Counted from the stretch's first letter, positions 8,491-17,909 are shown. The stretch: DNA of 64,000 bases from CAZVKN01 sp964627035 (GCA_964627035.1 CAZVKN010000013.1:20079-84078); one strand, 5' to 3'. The notes: generated by a model not told the origin, from the sequence alone. Numbers and translations are program-made.

Positions 8491-8598
8491 CTACTCTTTT
8501 TTCTCAAATGTTCCCGAATTGCCGCATTTGGGGCATTTGCGCGGTTTGCAGCGACCTTCTTTTTCCTCACCGCACTCTTTGCATACGAATGTTGCCAT
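8491..8598 (-). CDS. RCKP-type mini zinc ribbon, 35 aa
   Basis: Very short gene. The minus strand from ATG 8598 encodes 35 residues beginning MATFVCKECG, with GRCKPRKCPKCG in the middle and GTFEKKE at the end. Two CxxC pairs (C6/C9 and C22/C25) plus C17 in the RCKP motif match the known family of tiny RCKP-type rubredoxin-like zinc/iron ribbons. A strong AGGAAAAACC ribosome site precedes the ATG. It lies 99 bases downstream of the T9SS protein gene on the same strand. Function of the family is not known to me; a metal-binding or redox role is inferred from the cysteines. Confidence 0.8.
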   Translation of the reverse strand: MATFVCKECGEEKEGRCKPRKCPKCGNSGTFEKKE

Positions 8599-8697
8599 GG
8601 TTTTTCCTGTTTGTTTACTGTTAAGTTATTTTATTGTTTTCGTTTTCTACTCGCTTCCCGCTATTCCCGCAGTTTTCTGTCAGAGAATGACACAATC

Positions 8698-10224
8698 TTA
8701 CCTGATCAAGTGAATTGCCTTCGTGTTTCCCTGTCCTTCAACTCCCAACTTAATAAAATACGTCCCGCTTGCCACTCCTGATGCATTCCAAATTGTTCGA
8801 TACTCTCCACCCATTCGCCACTCATCCGCGAGCCGTGTGATCTCTGAACCGTTCACATCATACACAATCAGCGCATAACGACCTGCTCGTGGTAACGTGT
8901 ACTCAATCATGACTTTGCTGTTAAATGGATTGGGATATGCGGATTGGATTGAGTAGGCTGTGGGGGTATAGGGCTGATGAGTAACCAGTTCGGATAATGC
9001 GGCAACATCAAATAGATGAACTGAATTCTGAGATAGATAAATCAATTCCTGATCATCATCGCCGTCAAAATCGTCAATTGCCGATGCTACATGAGAAATT
9101 TCAAATGAATAGTAGTCAACCACAGTAAATGGTTCCACATTTACTTGAAGAATTTCACCCTCTTCATTAATACAAATGAGTGCATTTCCAGCATTATCAC
9201 CATCTTCCCATTGGTAATTAGAAAGTGTGAACGTACCTCTTATATCATCAATATCATTCAGCGTCGCTTCTCGGTCTAAGGTTTCGCAATCTAATCGCTG
9301 TATGCATGCTTCGTTATCCGAATTCATATACATTGCAAATAGCTTGTCCTCATCTCCATATGGAGCAGAGGCTAACGCAACGTGATTACTCTGCCAATGT
9401 CCTTCTTGTTCATCTTCGTATTCAGACAATATCCTCCTACTCACTAATTCCATATCACTATTAAAGCTACTTACTCCACATCTCCTTGTATAGCTCCTGT
9501 ATGCTCCTTGATCACCTAGGCCAGAGCTACTGCTTTGTAATGAATGACCGACGATTAGTTTCTCGTGTTGGTCGTCAACTTTATGAATAACAGTATGCGG
9601 ATTACCTGTGCTTGTGAGGAAGTCAACATCGTTTCCATCATCTTGAACCGAATGGAACTCACCGGAAGTTACAGTACCATAAGAATACCATTGTCCACCG
9701 GAACTGCTCCAACTACCACCATATTCATTTGCGACAATCATTTTCTTGGAACTGTCAGGGTAATCTGCCTGAAAAGAGCCTATGTACCGAATATGACTTC
9801 TATTGTTGTACTCACTGAACCCCATATTATCACTTTCGAATGTCCCGAATCTGTTACAACCGTAATCAGTTCTATCATCAAATTCATCTCCACTAAGTCT
9901 TGTTATGTATCCCTGTTCCTCTCTTAAGTAACTAGCCAGTATTTCCGCACCATCACCGGTACCAAAGTCAATCATATTTAGTGCAGTAACCGTTCCATCA
10001 ATTCTCGAATACTCATAAACAATTTCACCTTCACTGACAATAGCAATTCCACTTTGCAACCCTATAAGGAAATAATATTGTCCACCCTCCTCCCAATGCG
10101 GACCAAGCACAGTAATTCTCCCTTCAAACTCAACATTCCAAGCTTCCTCTGCCGGGAATTCAGCCAATACCAGCGTTGATGCGCTCAATAAAAACACCAA
10201 TGTAAATAATAATTTGCTATACAT
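8698..10224 (-). CDS. T9SS-exported FG-GAP-like repeat protein
   Basis: 508 residues from ATG 10224, which has AGGAGG just upstream; an upstream frame extension to 10299 lacks a ribosome site and would bury the signal peptide. Signal peptide MYSKLLFTLVFLLSASTLVLA, then a long beta-rich region with integrin/FG-GAP-like turns (DFGTGDGAEILASY, DDFDGDDDQELIYLSQNS). The C-terminal sorting domain starts at SAYPNPFNSKVMIEYTLP and ends GNTKAIHLIR. Expected to be secreted through SprA-type T9SS and anchored or released at the surface. Ligand unknown. The sorting domain differs from the two subtypes in the 18-43 kb array. Confidence 0.82.
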   Translation of the reverse strand: MYSKLLFTLVFLLSASTLVLAEFPAEEAWNVEFEGRITVLGPHWEEGGQYYFLIGLQSGIAIVSEGEIVYEYSRIDGTVTALNMIDFGTGDGAEILASYLREEQGYITRLSGDEFDDRTDYGCNRFGTFESDNMGFSEYNNRSHIRYIGSFQADYPDSSKKMIVANEYGGSWSSSGGQWYSYGTVTSGEFHSVQDDGNDVDFLTSTGNPHTVIHKVDDQHEKLIVGHSLQSSSSGLGDQGAYRSYTRRCGVSSFNSDMELVSRRILSEYEDEQEGHWQSNHVALASAPYGDEDKLFAMYMNSDNEACIQRLDCETLDREATLNDIDDIRGTFTLSNYQWEDGDNAGNALICINEEGEILQVNVEPFTVVDYYSFEISHVASAIDDFDGDDDQELIYLSQNSVHLFDVAALSELVTHQPYTPTAYSIQSAYPNPFNSKVMIEYTLPRAGRYALIVYDVNGSEITRLADEWRMGGEYRTIWNASGVASGTYFIKLGVEGQGNTKAIHLIR

Positions 10225-10281
10225 GGTAGCCTCCTGCAAAATGTAGAGATTCCGGATAACGTCAGGAATGAAAAATTGCAA

Positions 10282-10407
10282 TAGTCGGGTTTGTCTCAAG
10301 CCCGATGAGGCTGTCCCATAAGTCAGTCATTGCGAGGATCGAAGAGACGAAGCAATCTTCTAATACTTTGATAACGCTGGGGATTGCTTCACTACGTTCG
10401 CAATGAC
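10282..10407. repeat. Two extragenic palindromic repeats
   Basis: 10282-10307 is a TAGTCGGGTTTGTCTCAAGC-type palindrome. 10326-10407 is a long imperfect inverted repeat opening with GTCATTGCGAGGA and GAAGCAATCT and closing with GATTGCTTC and TTCGCAATGAC. The second type recurs at 30054-30128. Confidence 0.7.
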
Positions 10408-10458
10408 AAAGCTTATTTCAACCTATGGGACAAACTCTACAAAATTGGTGACCAACAG

Positions 10459-11256
10459 TTAATTAACTTTCGCTTCGTCCCAATAAGCATCCATCTGTTC
10501 CAGTGTCGCATCTTCCGGTGTCATTCCATCTTCAGCCAATCGTCGCTCTATGTACTCAAACCTGTGCAGAAATTTTTCGATGGTTCCGGTCAGTGCAATT
10601 TCCGGACAGTGACCGAGGTACCTGCCAATATTAGCCATAACAAAAAGTACATCACCCAGCTCTTCATTCGCTTGATCGGTGTCACTTTTTGCAATCGCAT
10701 CCCGCAGTTCCGCCAACTCCTCATCCAGCTTGTCAAGTGCACCATCAATTGTGAGCCACTCAAATCCGACACGCCCTGCCTTATCTTGAATTTTCCGCGC
10801 TCTCATTAATGCCGGCATTGCCTTCGGAACAGAGCTGAAGCGAGTTGCTCCTTCTTCTTTCTTGGCTCTGTTCCAAGAATCGAGAGCCTCAGCAGAGTTA
10901 TTAGCCTTAACGTCACCAAATACATGCGGATGGCGTCGGATCAGTTTGTCAATCAGTTCACGGACTGAATCCCGAAAAGTGAATGTTCCGGCTTCCTCTG
11001 CAACCTGTGCGTGGAAAATTACTTGCAGTAACAGATCGCCAAGCTCCTCGCGCATAGCCGGAATGTCATTCGCCTGTACAGCCTCGATGAATTCATGAGC
11101 TTCTTCGAGAAGGTTCTTCAGAAGAGATTCATGCGTCTGCTCCCGATCCCAGGGGCAGCCGTCCGGAGCACGGAGACGAGCCATAATTTTTATCAGTTCA
11201 CCAATATCTGAAAGCAGAGCCGGATCACTTTCGCTGCCAAGAGTTTTGTCAGACAT
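10459..11256 (-). CDS. mazG: Nucleoside triphosphate pyrophosphohydrolase MazG
   Basis: Hydrolyses (d)NTPs to the monophosphate and pyrophosphate, a house-cleaning role. 265 residues from ATG 11256, whose first bases overlap the gyrB stop by eight bases (coupled translation likely). Two tandem MazG modules are visible. The first has LRAPDGCPWDREQTHESLL, LLEEAHEFIEA and REELGDLLLQV; the second has LDEELAELRDA and NEELGDVLFVMANI, with the EExxE/ExxD metal ligands in each. A TTG at 11289 would extend the frame further into gyrB and is less likely. Confidence 0.93.
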   Translation of the reverse strand: MSDKTLGSESDPALLSDIGELIKIMARLRAPDGCPWDREQTHESLLKNLLEEAHEFIEAVQANDIPAMREELGDLLLQVIFHAQVAEEAGTFTFRDSVRELIDKLIRRHPHVFGDVKANNSAEALDSWNRAKKEEGATRFSSVPKAMPALMRARKIQDKAGRVGFEWLTIDGALDKLDEELAELRDAIAKSDTDQANEELGDVLFVMANIGRYLGHCPEIALTGTIEKFLHRFEYIERRLAEDGMTPEDATLEQMDAYWDEAKVN

Positions 11257-13201
11257 CAAGATTTTTAACGTACTGGGCGTTCTGCTCAATAAATTCTCGA
11301 CGAGGTTCGACCTTATCCCCCATCAAGGTACTGAACATAACTTCAGCGGCTGCAGCATCCTCGATGCTGACCTGCATGACTGTCCTTCGCTCGGGATCCA
11401 TGGTAGTTGTCCATAACTGCTCGGGATTCATCTCTCCCAAACCTTTGTATCGCTGCAGTTTAATCTTCTTTCCATCGAGTCGGCTCATTATCCGCTCACG
11501 ACCCGACTCATCATAGGCATACTGCACATCCTTCCCTTTTGAAATGCGGTATAGTGGCGGCTGAGCGATATACATGTGCCCGTTGGTGATCAGCTCGCGC
11601 AGATAGCGGTAGAAGAAGGTCAGCAACAGCGTACGAATATGCGCGCCGTCAACATCGGCATCTGTCATAATAATAATTTTACCATAACGCAGTTTGGACA
11701 GATCATGTGCACCGTTCTCATCATCATCGTTCTTGATGTTGACACCAATTCCGATTGCTGAAAAAATGGTCCGGATCGCCTCATTGCTGAGCATCTTGTC
11801 AATGCGAGCTTTCTCTACATTCAGGATTTTACCGCGAAGTGGCAGTATTGCCTGAAATCGGCGATCACGCCCCTGTTTGGCTGAGCCGCCCGCTGAGTCA
11901 CCCTCGACGAGGTACAGCTCGCAATGCTCAGGATCTTTTATGGAGCAGTCAGCCAGCTTACCGGGCAAATCACCGGATTCCAGTGCGCTTTTTCGACGGG
12001 TAAGATCGCGCGCTTTCCGCGCCGCTTCTCGAGCACGCGCAGCCTGAACAGCTCGATCCAATATCTTCTTGACAACGGGCGGATGTTCTTCAAAATATGT
12101 TGAAAGAGCCTCACCAAACAGGGTTTCAACAATACCCTTGACTTCGCTATTACCGAGCTTGGTTTTGGTTTGACCCTCGAATTGAGGCTCGGAAACCATT
12201 ACAGACAGAACTGCAGTCAATCCTTCACGGCAGTCGTCGCCGGACAGGCTGAATTTTTCGTTCTTGAAGGTTTTATTTCTTGCGGCGTAGCTGTTGAGCG
12301 TTCGGGTTAAAGCCGACTTGAACCCGGCGAGGTGTGACCCACCCTCAATGGTATTGATGTTATTTACAAATGTGCAGATGTTGTCCACATACGAGTCATT
12401 CCATTGAAGCGCTATCTCGACAACTACGTCGTTGTTTTCACCTGAGACATATATCGGCTTAGGTATGATTGCGTTTCTGCCTTTATCAAGATATTGGACA
12501 AACTGAATCAGACCACCTTTGTAATGATAAGTCTCTGATTTTTCTTTTCCGGTCCGCTTGTCATTAATTACTATCCTGAGACCTTTGTTCAGATACGCCA
12601 ACTCACGCAGTCTTCCCGTAACAGTTGAAAACTTCCATTCAATATCCTGAAACACCTCACTATCAGGCATAAATGTGGTTTTAGTACCTTGTAGTTTGGT
12701 CTTTCCGATCTTCTGAATTGGGCAGGTCGCAATACCCTTTTCATAACTCTGATTATAAAGCAGACCTTCGCGACCCACTTCAACTAAGCACCACTCCGAC
12801 AGTGCATTAACTACCGAAACCCCGACACCGTGCAGACCACCGGAAACTTTGTACGTTTCGCTGTCAAATTTACCACCGGCATGCAGTACCGTCATCACTA
12901 CTTCCAAAGCGGAAATTCCTTCGTCAGCATGGATATCAACCGGAATTCCACGTCCATTATCAATCACGGTTATCGAATTGTCATCATTTATGTTTACCGT
13001 TATCTTATCGCAGAATCCCGCCATCGCTTCGTCAATAGAGTTATCCACAATCTCGTAGATTAGATGATGCAGACCGCGTTGGCTGACATCACCGATGTAC
13101 ATGGCAGGACGTTTGCGAACAGCTTCAAGTCCTTTAAGAACCTGAATGTCATCCGCTGTGTATCCGTTTTGGTCGCTGTTATTATTAGTGTTTGGACTCA
13201 T
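11249..13201 (-). CDS. gyrB: DNA gyrase subunit B
   Basis: ATPase/TOPRIM subunit of gyrase, which introduces negative supercoils. 650 residues, the short GyrB form. Landmarks: GHKL ATPase (DNSIDEAMAG, VIDNGRGIPVDIH, GLHGVGVSVVNALS), TOPRIM (YLVEGDSAGGSAKQGRDR, PLRGKILNVEKA, IIMTDADVDGAHIRTLL) and C-terminal QRYKGLGEMNPEQLWTTTMDP. It lies in the replication block 35 bases after the DUF721 gene and overlaps mazG. Confidence 0.97.
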   Translation of the reverse strand: MSPNTNNNSDQNGYTADDIQVLKGLEAVRKRPAMYIGDVSQRGLHHLIYEIVDNSIDEAMAGFCDKITVNINDDNSITVIDNGRGIPVDIHADEGISALEVVMTVLHAGGKFDSETYKVSGGLHGVGVSVVNALSEWCLVEVGREGLLYNQSYEKGIATCPIQKIGKTKLQGTKTTFMPDSEVFQDIEWKFSTVTGRLRELAYLNKGLRIVINDKRTGKEKSETYHYKGGLIQFVQYLDKGRNAIIPKPIYVSGENNDVVVEIALQWNDSYVDNICTFVNNINTIEGGSHLAGFKSALTRTLNSYAARNKTFKNEKFSLSGDDCREGLTAVLSVMVSEPQFEGQTKTKLGNSEVKGIVETLFGEALSTYFEEHPPVVKKILDRAVQAARAREAARKARDLTRRKSALESGDLPGKLADCSIKDPEHCELYLVEGDSAGGSAKQGRDRRFQAILPLRGKILNVEKARIDKMLSNEAIRTIFSAIGIGVNIKNDDDENGAHDLSKLRYGKIIIMTDADVDGAHIRTLLLTFFYRYLRELITNGHMYIAQPPLYRISKGKDVQYAYDESGRERIMSRLDGKKIKLQRYKGLGEMNPEQLWTTTMDPERRTVMQVSIEDAAAAEVMFSTLMGDKVEPRREFIEQNAQYVKNLDV

Positions 13202-13236
13202 TTATGTGTCTTTATTCCATGTAAAAAGTCGGTGTT

Positions 13237-13581
13237 CTATCGAAATTTAATGTCTTTTACTACGGTCTCACTTAACTCACTATTTAACTTTTCAATGATG
13301 TCACTTTTTAAGTAGATCAGCTCCTGTCTCCAGGTTGAATCTGACACCTCAACTCTCAATATTCCATCTTTTATTGTCTTTGGTTCGGTCTTAGCTGAAA
13401 TGGCTTTTCCAACGACAGATGACCACACAAACAGTGCTCGTTGCTGTGACAGCAAATCACCAATCTCAAGATGGTCTATCAATTGCTGCAGGCTTTCACC
13501 TATCTGAACAGTTTTAGACTGCCTGATCGCCTCCTTCTCCCACTTTCTGTAGCCGGTTAACCGTCTTTTTCGTCTGACCAT
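13237..13581 (-). CDS. DUF721 (DciA-like) protein
   Basis: 114 residues, basic N-terminus (MVRRKRRLTGYRKWEK), then the DUF721 core (LLSQQRALFVWSSVVGKAISAKTEP, DGILRVEVSDSTWRQELIYLKSDIIEKLN). Proteins of this family include DciA, the ancestral loader partner of the replicative helicase DnaB in bacteria lacking DnaC/DnaI. Its position between dnaN and gyrB, where DUF721 genes commonly lie, supports that role. It is 22 bases from dnaN. The gene that usually precedes it here, recF, is absent. Confidence 0.88.
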   Translation of the reverse strand: MVRRKRRLTGYRKWEKEAIRQSKTVQIGESLQQLIDHLEIGDLLSQQRALFVWSSVVGKAISAKTEPKTIKDGILRVEVSDSTWRQELIYLKSDIIEKLNSELSETVVKDIKFR

Positions 13582-13603
13582 TTTACAGTCATCCCAGGCA
13601 GAA

Positions 13604-14722
13604 CTACCGCATCCTGATCGGCATTAGTAGCATCAGCAGATCTTCGGACTTAGCTTGCGTTACAGGCTGTATTATCGCAGCATCGTTTTGTGTGCCGAGA
13701 TTAAATATCACCTCTTCTGTATCAATCTGCTTCAAAACATCAATCAGATACGAAGCATTATATGCAATCTGAAGCGGTTCCCCGTCATAGTCAACAGATA
13801 CCGATTCTTCAGCACGACCTCCAATGTCAGAATCTTCAGACTCAAGTGCTAAAACTGAGTCTTCGAGGCTGATTTTTATCTGTCGTGACATTTGACTGGC
13901 AAATATCTGTACTCTTCTGACAGCAGCGGTGAGATCTCTTAGCGAGACAATCATTTTACTGTGATTACTCTCTGGAATTACACCCTCATATTTTGGATAG
14001 TTACCATCAATCAGCCGTGTGATCAAATTTTGGCTTTCAGTGGTGAACGAGGCTCTGGTTTCCGCTACTCCGATAGTCAATGTATCATCTTCGCTCAGGT
14101 TTTTCATCAGCAGATTCAACGCCTTCATCGGAACCGTGACGTCAAGATCATCATCCTGATATGATATGTCGTCTCTTTTAATCCGTGACAACCTGTGACC
14201 GTCAGTTGCGACAATTGTTAGCTCATCAGATCTTATTTGCAGCAACAGACCGGTTAAAATAGGTCTCATATCATCATGTGAAGCGGCAAATATTGTCTTT
14301 GACACTATTCTCTGAAGAGTTTCAGCCGGAATAGTAAATGTGTTGCTGGCATCAACAATCGGCAGTTCAGGAAAATCAACCGGATCACCGCCCGGCAAGA
14401 GATATGTTCCTATCCCTTCACCTTTGAGGTATATCTTACCACTTCCTTCAATTGTAATTTCAAGGACTGTATCCGGTAATTCCCGGATCAGATCCTGAAA
14501 TCTTCGAGCCTGTATCAGAACACTTCCTTCACCATCAGCTTCTATTAACTCAACTTTAGCTGTTATTGTAGTGTCGAGATCAGTAGCAGTGACTTCAAGT
14601 GTGTTACCGTTAAGCTTCAGATGAAGGTTGCTCAGGGACGGCATGGGAACTTTCGCTGAAACAGCTCCTGTAACAAGCTGGAGCCCTTTCAACATTGAAC
14701 TTTGGTTGAAGGTGAACTTCAT
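13604..14722 (-). CDS. dnaN: DNA polymerase III beta sliding clamp
   Basis: Forms the ring that tethers the polymerase to DNA. 372 residues with three similar clamp domains (about 1-120, 125-245, 250-372). Recognisable segments are LSNLHLKLNGNTLEVTATDL, LLQIRSDELTIVATDGHRLS, LIDGNYPKYEGVIP and the terminal LLMLLMPIRMR, matching the usual MPxR end. GAGAGG precedes the ATG. It is the second gene of the dnaA-dnaN block, separated from dnaA by a 373-base AT-rich spacer. Confidence 0.97.
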   Translation of the reverse strand: MKFTFNQSSMLKGLQLVTGAVSAKVPMPSLSNLHLKLNGNTLEVTATDLDTTITAKVELIEADGEGSVLIQARRFQDLIRELPDTVLEITIEGSGKIYLKGEGIGTYLLPGGDPVDFPELPIVDASNTFTIPAETLQRIVSKTIFAASHDDMRPILTGLLLQIRSDELTIVATDGHRLSRIKRDDISYQDDDLDVTVPMKALNLLMKNLSEDDTLTIGVAETRASFTTESQNLITRLIDGNYPKYEGVIPESNHSKMIVSLRDLTAAVRRVQIFASQMSRQIKISLEDSVLALESEDSDIGGRAEESVSVDYDGEPLQIAYNASYLIDVLKQIDTEEVIFNLGTQNDAAIIQPVTQAKSEDLLMLLMPIRMR

Positions 14723-15095
14723 TTTTTGTGCCTCTCTATCTTACTATTAAAGACATTAATTATTAAAATTAGTAAAAGCCGTAGTAGTGGTGTGAATTTG
14801 TCGGTAACTGAATAATTGTTTTACGAAAGCATTTGTGGGTCAATCATTCATCAAAAACAAAATTGTACATAAGTCTGTTGACGGTTAATTTGTAGTCTGA
14901 TTAACCGTGTGAATATTGTGAATTTTTTGGGCTAATATCAGGATTATTAACATCAATCATCATTTATTTCTGTCATTGTGATACAATTGTGAATAAAGTG
15001 CTTGGACAGACTTATCATGCTATAAAAAGTAAATATAACTATAACAGTGACGGCAGGTCAAGCATCAGGTGGGATAATAAGAAGGTGAGTGAATC
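14723..15095. other. Candidate oriC segment between dnaA and dnaN
   Basis: AT-rich, non-coding. Contains one perfect DnaA box on the minus strand (TTATTCACA, plus-strand 14988-14996) and a one-mismatch box (14908-14916, TGTGAATAT). Weaker TGTGAATTT copies lie at 14791 and 14917. A perfect 9-bp inverted repeat, ACGGTTAAT/ATTAACCGT, lies at 14881-14908 directly against the second box. Genes diverge in overall direction around this block. It may also hold the dnaN promoter. Origin function is inferred. Confidence 0.5.
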
Positions 15096-16481
15096 TTATA
15101 GTGACGAAAGACGTATTTTTTGCCTGAGTTGATCCACGAGTTGAGCTTTGTAACTGTCGTTTCTGATATGTTTTTCGACACTTTTTCTGGCATGAATAAC
15201 TGTTCCGTGATCTCTGCCCCCGAAATGCAACCCAATTCCTTTCAAAGTCAGCTCAGTAAACTCGTTTGTAAGAAACATTGCGATTTGACGAGCTTCAACT
15301 ATGTTCTTCTTTCGCGTTTTAGAACGAAGCATGTCACTTGGAATGTCAAACTCCTTAGATACGATTTCTTGGATTATACCTACAGATATTTGCTGAACGG
15401 GACGAGTTAGGAAATTTTTCAGTGTCTTTCGTGCAAGGTCAATTGTAATTGTAGCTCCCATGAAGGATGATTGAGCGGTAATATGAGTCATTGCTCCTTC
15501 AATTGAGCGAATATTTTCGGTCATGTGTGTAGCCATGAAATTTGCGACATCTTCCGGAATATCACAATTCATCTTTCTCATCAGGTGATAAATAATAGCG
15601 AGACGGGTTTCATATTCCGGCGCATGCATTTCACATACCAATCCCCACTGCAACCGGCTGACCAAACGCTCATTGAATCCTTCAAGATCGTGAGGAGGTC
15701 TGTCTGATGAGAAGACAATCTGTTTACCTGCCTGCTTCAAGCTGTTGAAGGTATGAAAAAACTCCTCTTGAGTTCTGTCCTTTGCCATGAAGAATTGAAC
15801 ATCGTCGAGTAAAAGTACATCAACTCCTCTATACAATTTACTAAAGTTATTACCTTGACTCGCTCTTATTGCTTCAATGAAATTAGTTGTAAACTGCTCG
15901 CTGGTAACATACATTACTTTGTGAGCGAGATCATTTTTGACGATGTAGTTACCGATTGCCTGGATCAGGTGAGTTTTACCGAGTCCTGAAGATCCGTAAA
16001 CCATAAGTGGATTATATGGGGTTTTTCCCGGGGCTTCGGCGAGCGAGAATGCTGTTGCTCTGGCGAAACGATTGCACTCACCTTCGATAAAATTGTCAAA
16101 AGTGAACTTATCATTAAGATTTGAATTTATACCACCGTTGGTTTTACGCTCAATTGTAGGTACGGTGACTTGATCGAAGGTTGCCAGATCGTCATGTGAT
16201 TGGTAGTCTTCCGGTTCAATTTGATATTTCAGCATAAGCTTTTTCCCGGAGACCCGTTCAATTGTTGCTGATAGAATATCGTTGTAATGGCTCTCAAGCC
16301 AGTCAATGTGAAACTGATTTGGCACCTGCAGGATCATCTCTGATTCTGTGATTTTAATGAATTTCAGAGGTTCAAACCAGGTTAAAATGCTTTCTTCTGT
16401 GATTTTTCCGTGCAGGTCTGTCAGGATTGTCTGCCACACTGTTTTTGCGGGTTGTTCCGTTTGCGAGGCGGGTTGGGACAT
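15096..16481 (-). CDS. dnaA: Chromosomal replication initiator DnaA
   Basis: AAA+ initiator that binds DnaA boxes and melts oriC. 461 residues from ATG 16481, which has GGAG nine bases upstream; a TTG at 16505 adds eight residues without a ribosome site. N-terminal DnaB/DiaA-interaction domain (VWQTILTDLHGKI), Walker A GSSGLGKTHLIQAIGN, Walker B VLLLDDVQFF, and C-terminal helix-turn-helix signature GLHFGGRDHGTVIHARKSVE. Orientation and neighbours (dnaN, gyrB) are the conserved origin arrangement. Confidence 0.97.
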   Translation of the reverse strand: MSQPASQTEQPAKTVWQTILTDLHGKITEESILTWFEPLKFIKITESEMILQVPNQFHIDWLESHYNDILSATIERVSGKKLMLKYQIEPEDYQSHDDLATFDQVTVPTIERKTNGGINSNLNDKFTFDNFIEGECNRFARATAFSLAEAPGKTPYNPLMVYGSSGLGKTHLIQAIGNYIVKNDLAHKVMYVTSEQFTTNFIEAIRASQGNNFSKLYRGVDVLLLDDVQFFMAKDRTQEEFFHTFNSLKQAGKQIVFSSDRPPHDLEGFNERLVSRLQWGLVCEMHAPEYETRLAIIYHLMRKMNCDIPEDVANFMATHMTENIRSIEGAMTHITAQSSFMGATITIDLARKTLKNFLTRPVQQISVGIIQEIVSKEFDIPSDMLRSKTRKKNIVEARQIAMFLTNEFTELTLKGIGLHFGGRDHGTVIHARKSVEKHIRNDSYKAQLVDQLRQKIRLSSL

Positions 16482-16796
16482 TTGGGTTAACTCCGGGATA
16501 TTCAAAGTTTTAGGGATCGCTCTTTACAGGTATGGCTAATATAATTACGGCGGCTTACCGAGTCAAGTTTACGGACAGACAATATGTTTGGTTTGCGCAT
16601 TAGTGGTATAAACGGTAATTTATATGCACTGAATTTTGAGTCGGATCCGGCACGGCGTATTGTGAATATAAATTCAAATATAGAAGTTACGAGAGCGATA
16701 AAATTTTTTATTTGTTGCTATGAATTGACATTGGATAGTGATAGCAATTCTATCTATTTTGTCACATGATATTTCTTAACAATCAGTAATTTTATA
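16482..16796. promoter_or_regulatory. AT-rich divergent spacer upstream of dnaA
   Basis: About 315 bases between divergent dnaA (-) and the glycosyltransferase gene (+). Very AT-rich from 16600 on, with a near-consensus DnaA box (TGTGAATAT, 16661-16669). It should contain the dnaA promoter and possibly its autoregulatory box, and is the second candidate for the origin. No convincing small gene is seen. Confidence 0.45.
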
Positions 16797-17894
16797 GTGA
16801 TAGAAAAGATCATAAAAAAAATAAATTTCAGCGGTTCGGAGATTAAAACCGACGGATTGCGAAAAATTCTGTTTGTGAAACTGTTTGCTATAGGTGACTG
16901 TCTGAACGCTACTCCGGCGCTCAGGATTTTAAAAAACAGTTTGCCACAAGCGGATATTGATATGCTGGTCGGAGATTGGTCTGCTTCTGTATTCCAAAAT
17001 AATCCTAATATAAATCTAACAATTAAGGTTGCTGACAACATTTTTAGGAAGCCAGATCCGGTTAGATTGATGCGATTGGCAATGCAGATCCGGCGTAAGA
17101 AGTATGATGCCGCTCTGCTGTTTCATCGGGATCCGCGATTGGGACTCTTTCTACGGGCAACCGGCATCCCAATTCGCATCGGTCCTGATCTTGAAAATGA
17201 CGGCTATTGGCTGACGCATCCGGTCGAAGAATCAGGTGTCGAACACGAGATACAAATTTTCAACACTCTTCTGAAACCGTTAGGGATTCAGTCGGATGAC
17301 ACAAGGATGGAGTTGTTCCCATCTGACGAGGAGATTGAAACTGCTGCAAAGCTATGGAATGAGTCCGGATTGAATCATGACTCTCCGGTAATCGGGATGG
17401 CACCGGGTGGTGCTTCAAACCCGGGCGAGGTTATGCCGCAGCGTGTATGGAAGCATTATTGTCAATTAGCAGAACGGTTGCTGGAATCCGGCTACAGGGT
17501 TGCCTATTTTGGCGGTAAGGGTGACCTGGGTGAATTGGAGAACCTTCCTAAGGGTGAAAGTGTGGCATCATTTATCGGTAAGGCGACGCTAACTGAGTCG
17601 GCGGAGCTGATGAAGAAGTGCAGGCTTGTGGTGTGTCACGATTCCGGTCCGATGCATCTCGCTGCTGCTGCCGGAGTTTTCACTGTGTCAATATTTGCTC
17701 CTACAGATCCGCTCCGTAAAGCACCGCTCGGCTCTCAGCATCGTTATTTTGCGGTGAATAAGGAGTGTGCGCCTTGCTATCATCGTGGGCAGTGGGACAG
17801 CGAGTGCAGTCAGGCATGTATTGAGACCATCACGGTCGAGCAGGTTCTATGTGCAATTGAAGAAATGTTATCGGTTTCAACTGAATCGGGATAA
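16797..17894 (+). CDS. Glycosyltransferase family 9 (heptosyltransferase-like)
   Basis: 365-residue GT-B enzyme of the ADP-heptose:LPS heptosyltransferase family, expected at the inner face of the membrane in lipopolysaccharide core synthesis. Seen: FVKLFAIGDCLNATPALRIL (N-terminal acceptor domain), ADIDMLVG, PVIGMAPGGASNPGE, and the nucleotide-sugar loop VVCHDSGPMHLAAAAGVFTVSIFAPTDP (given here in parts: HDSGPMHLAAAAG is diagnostic). The start is a GTG at 16797; ribosome site is weak. The C-terminus has a Cys-rich stretch (CAPCYHRGQWDSECSQAC) also found in some family members. Which heptose position it serves cannot be told. Supports a diderm envelope. Confidence 0.88.
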   Translation: MIEKIIKKINFSGSEIKTDGLRKILFVKLFAIGDCLNATPALRILKNSLPQADIDMLVGDWSASVFQNNPNINLTIKVADNIFRKPDPVRLMRLAMQIRRKKYDAALLFHRDPRLGLFLRATGIPIRIGPDLENDGYWLTHPVEESGVEHEIQIFNTLLKPLGIQSDDTRMELFPSDEEIETAAKLWNESGLNHDSPVIGMAPGGASNPGEVMPQRVWKHYCQLAERLLESGYRVAYFGGKGDLGELENLPKGESVASFIGKATLTESAELMKKCRLVVCHDSGPMHLAAAAGVFTVSIFAPTDPLRKAPLGSQHRYFAVNKECAPCYHRGQWDSECSQACIETITVEQVLCAIEEMLSVSTESG

Positions 17895-17909
17895 ATAGGC
17901 TATGAATTC

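Noticed and set aside
8433..8713. Plus-strand frames over the RCKP gene
   Set aside because: Antisense to the short zinc-ribbon gene, which has a ribosome site and a recognised motif; plus-strand translations have none.
10384..10809. 141-codon plus-strand frame across the mazG end
   Set aside because: Starts in an extragenic palindrome and runs antisense to mazG; no protein character.
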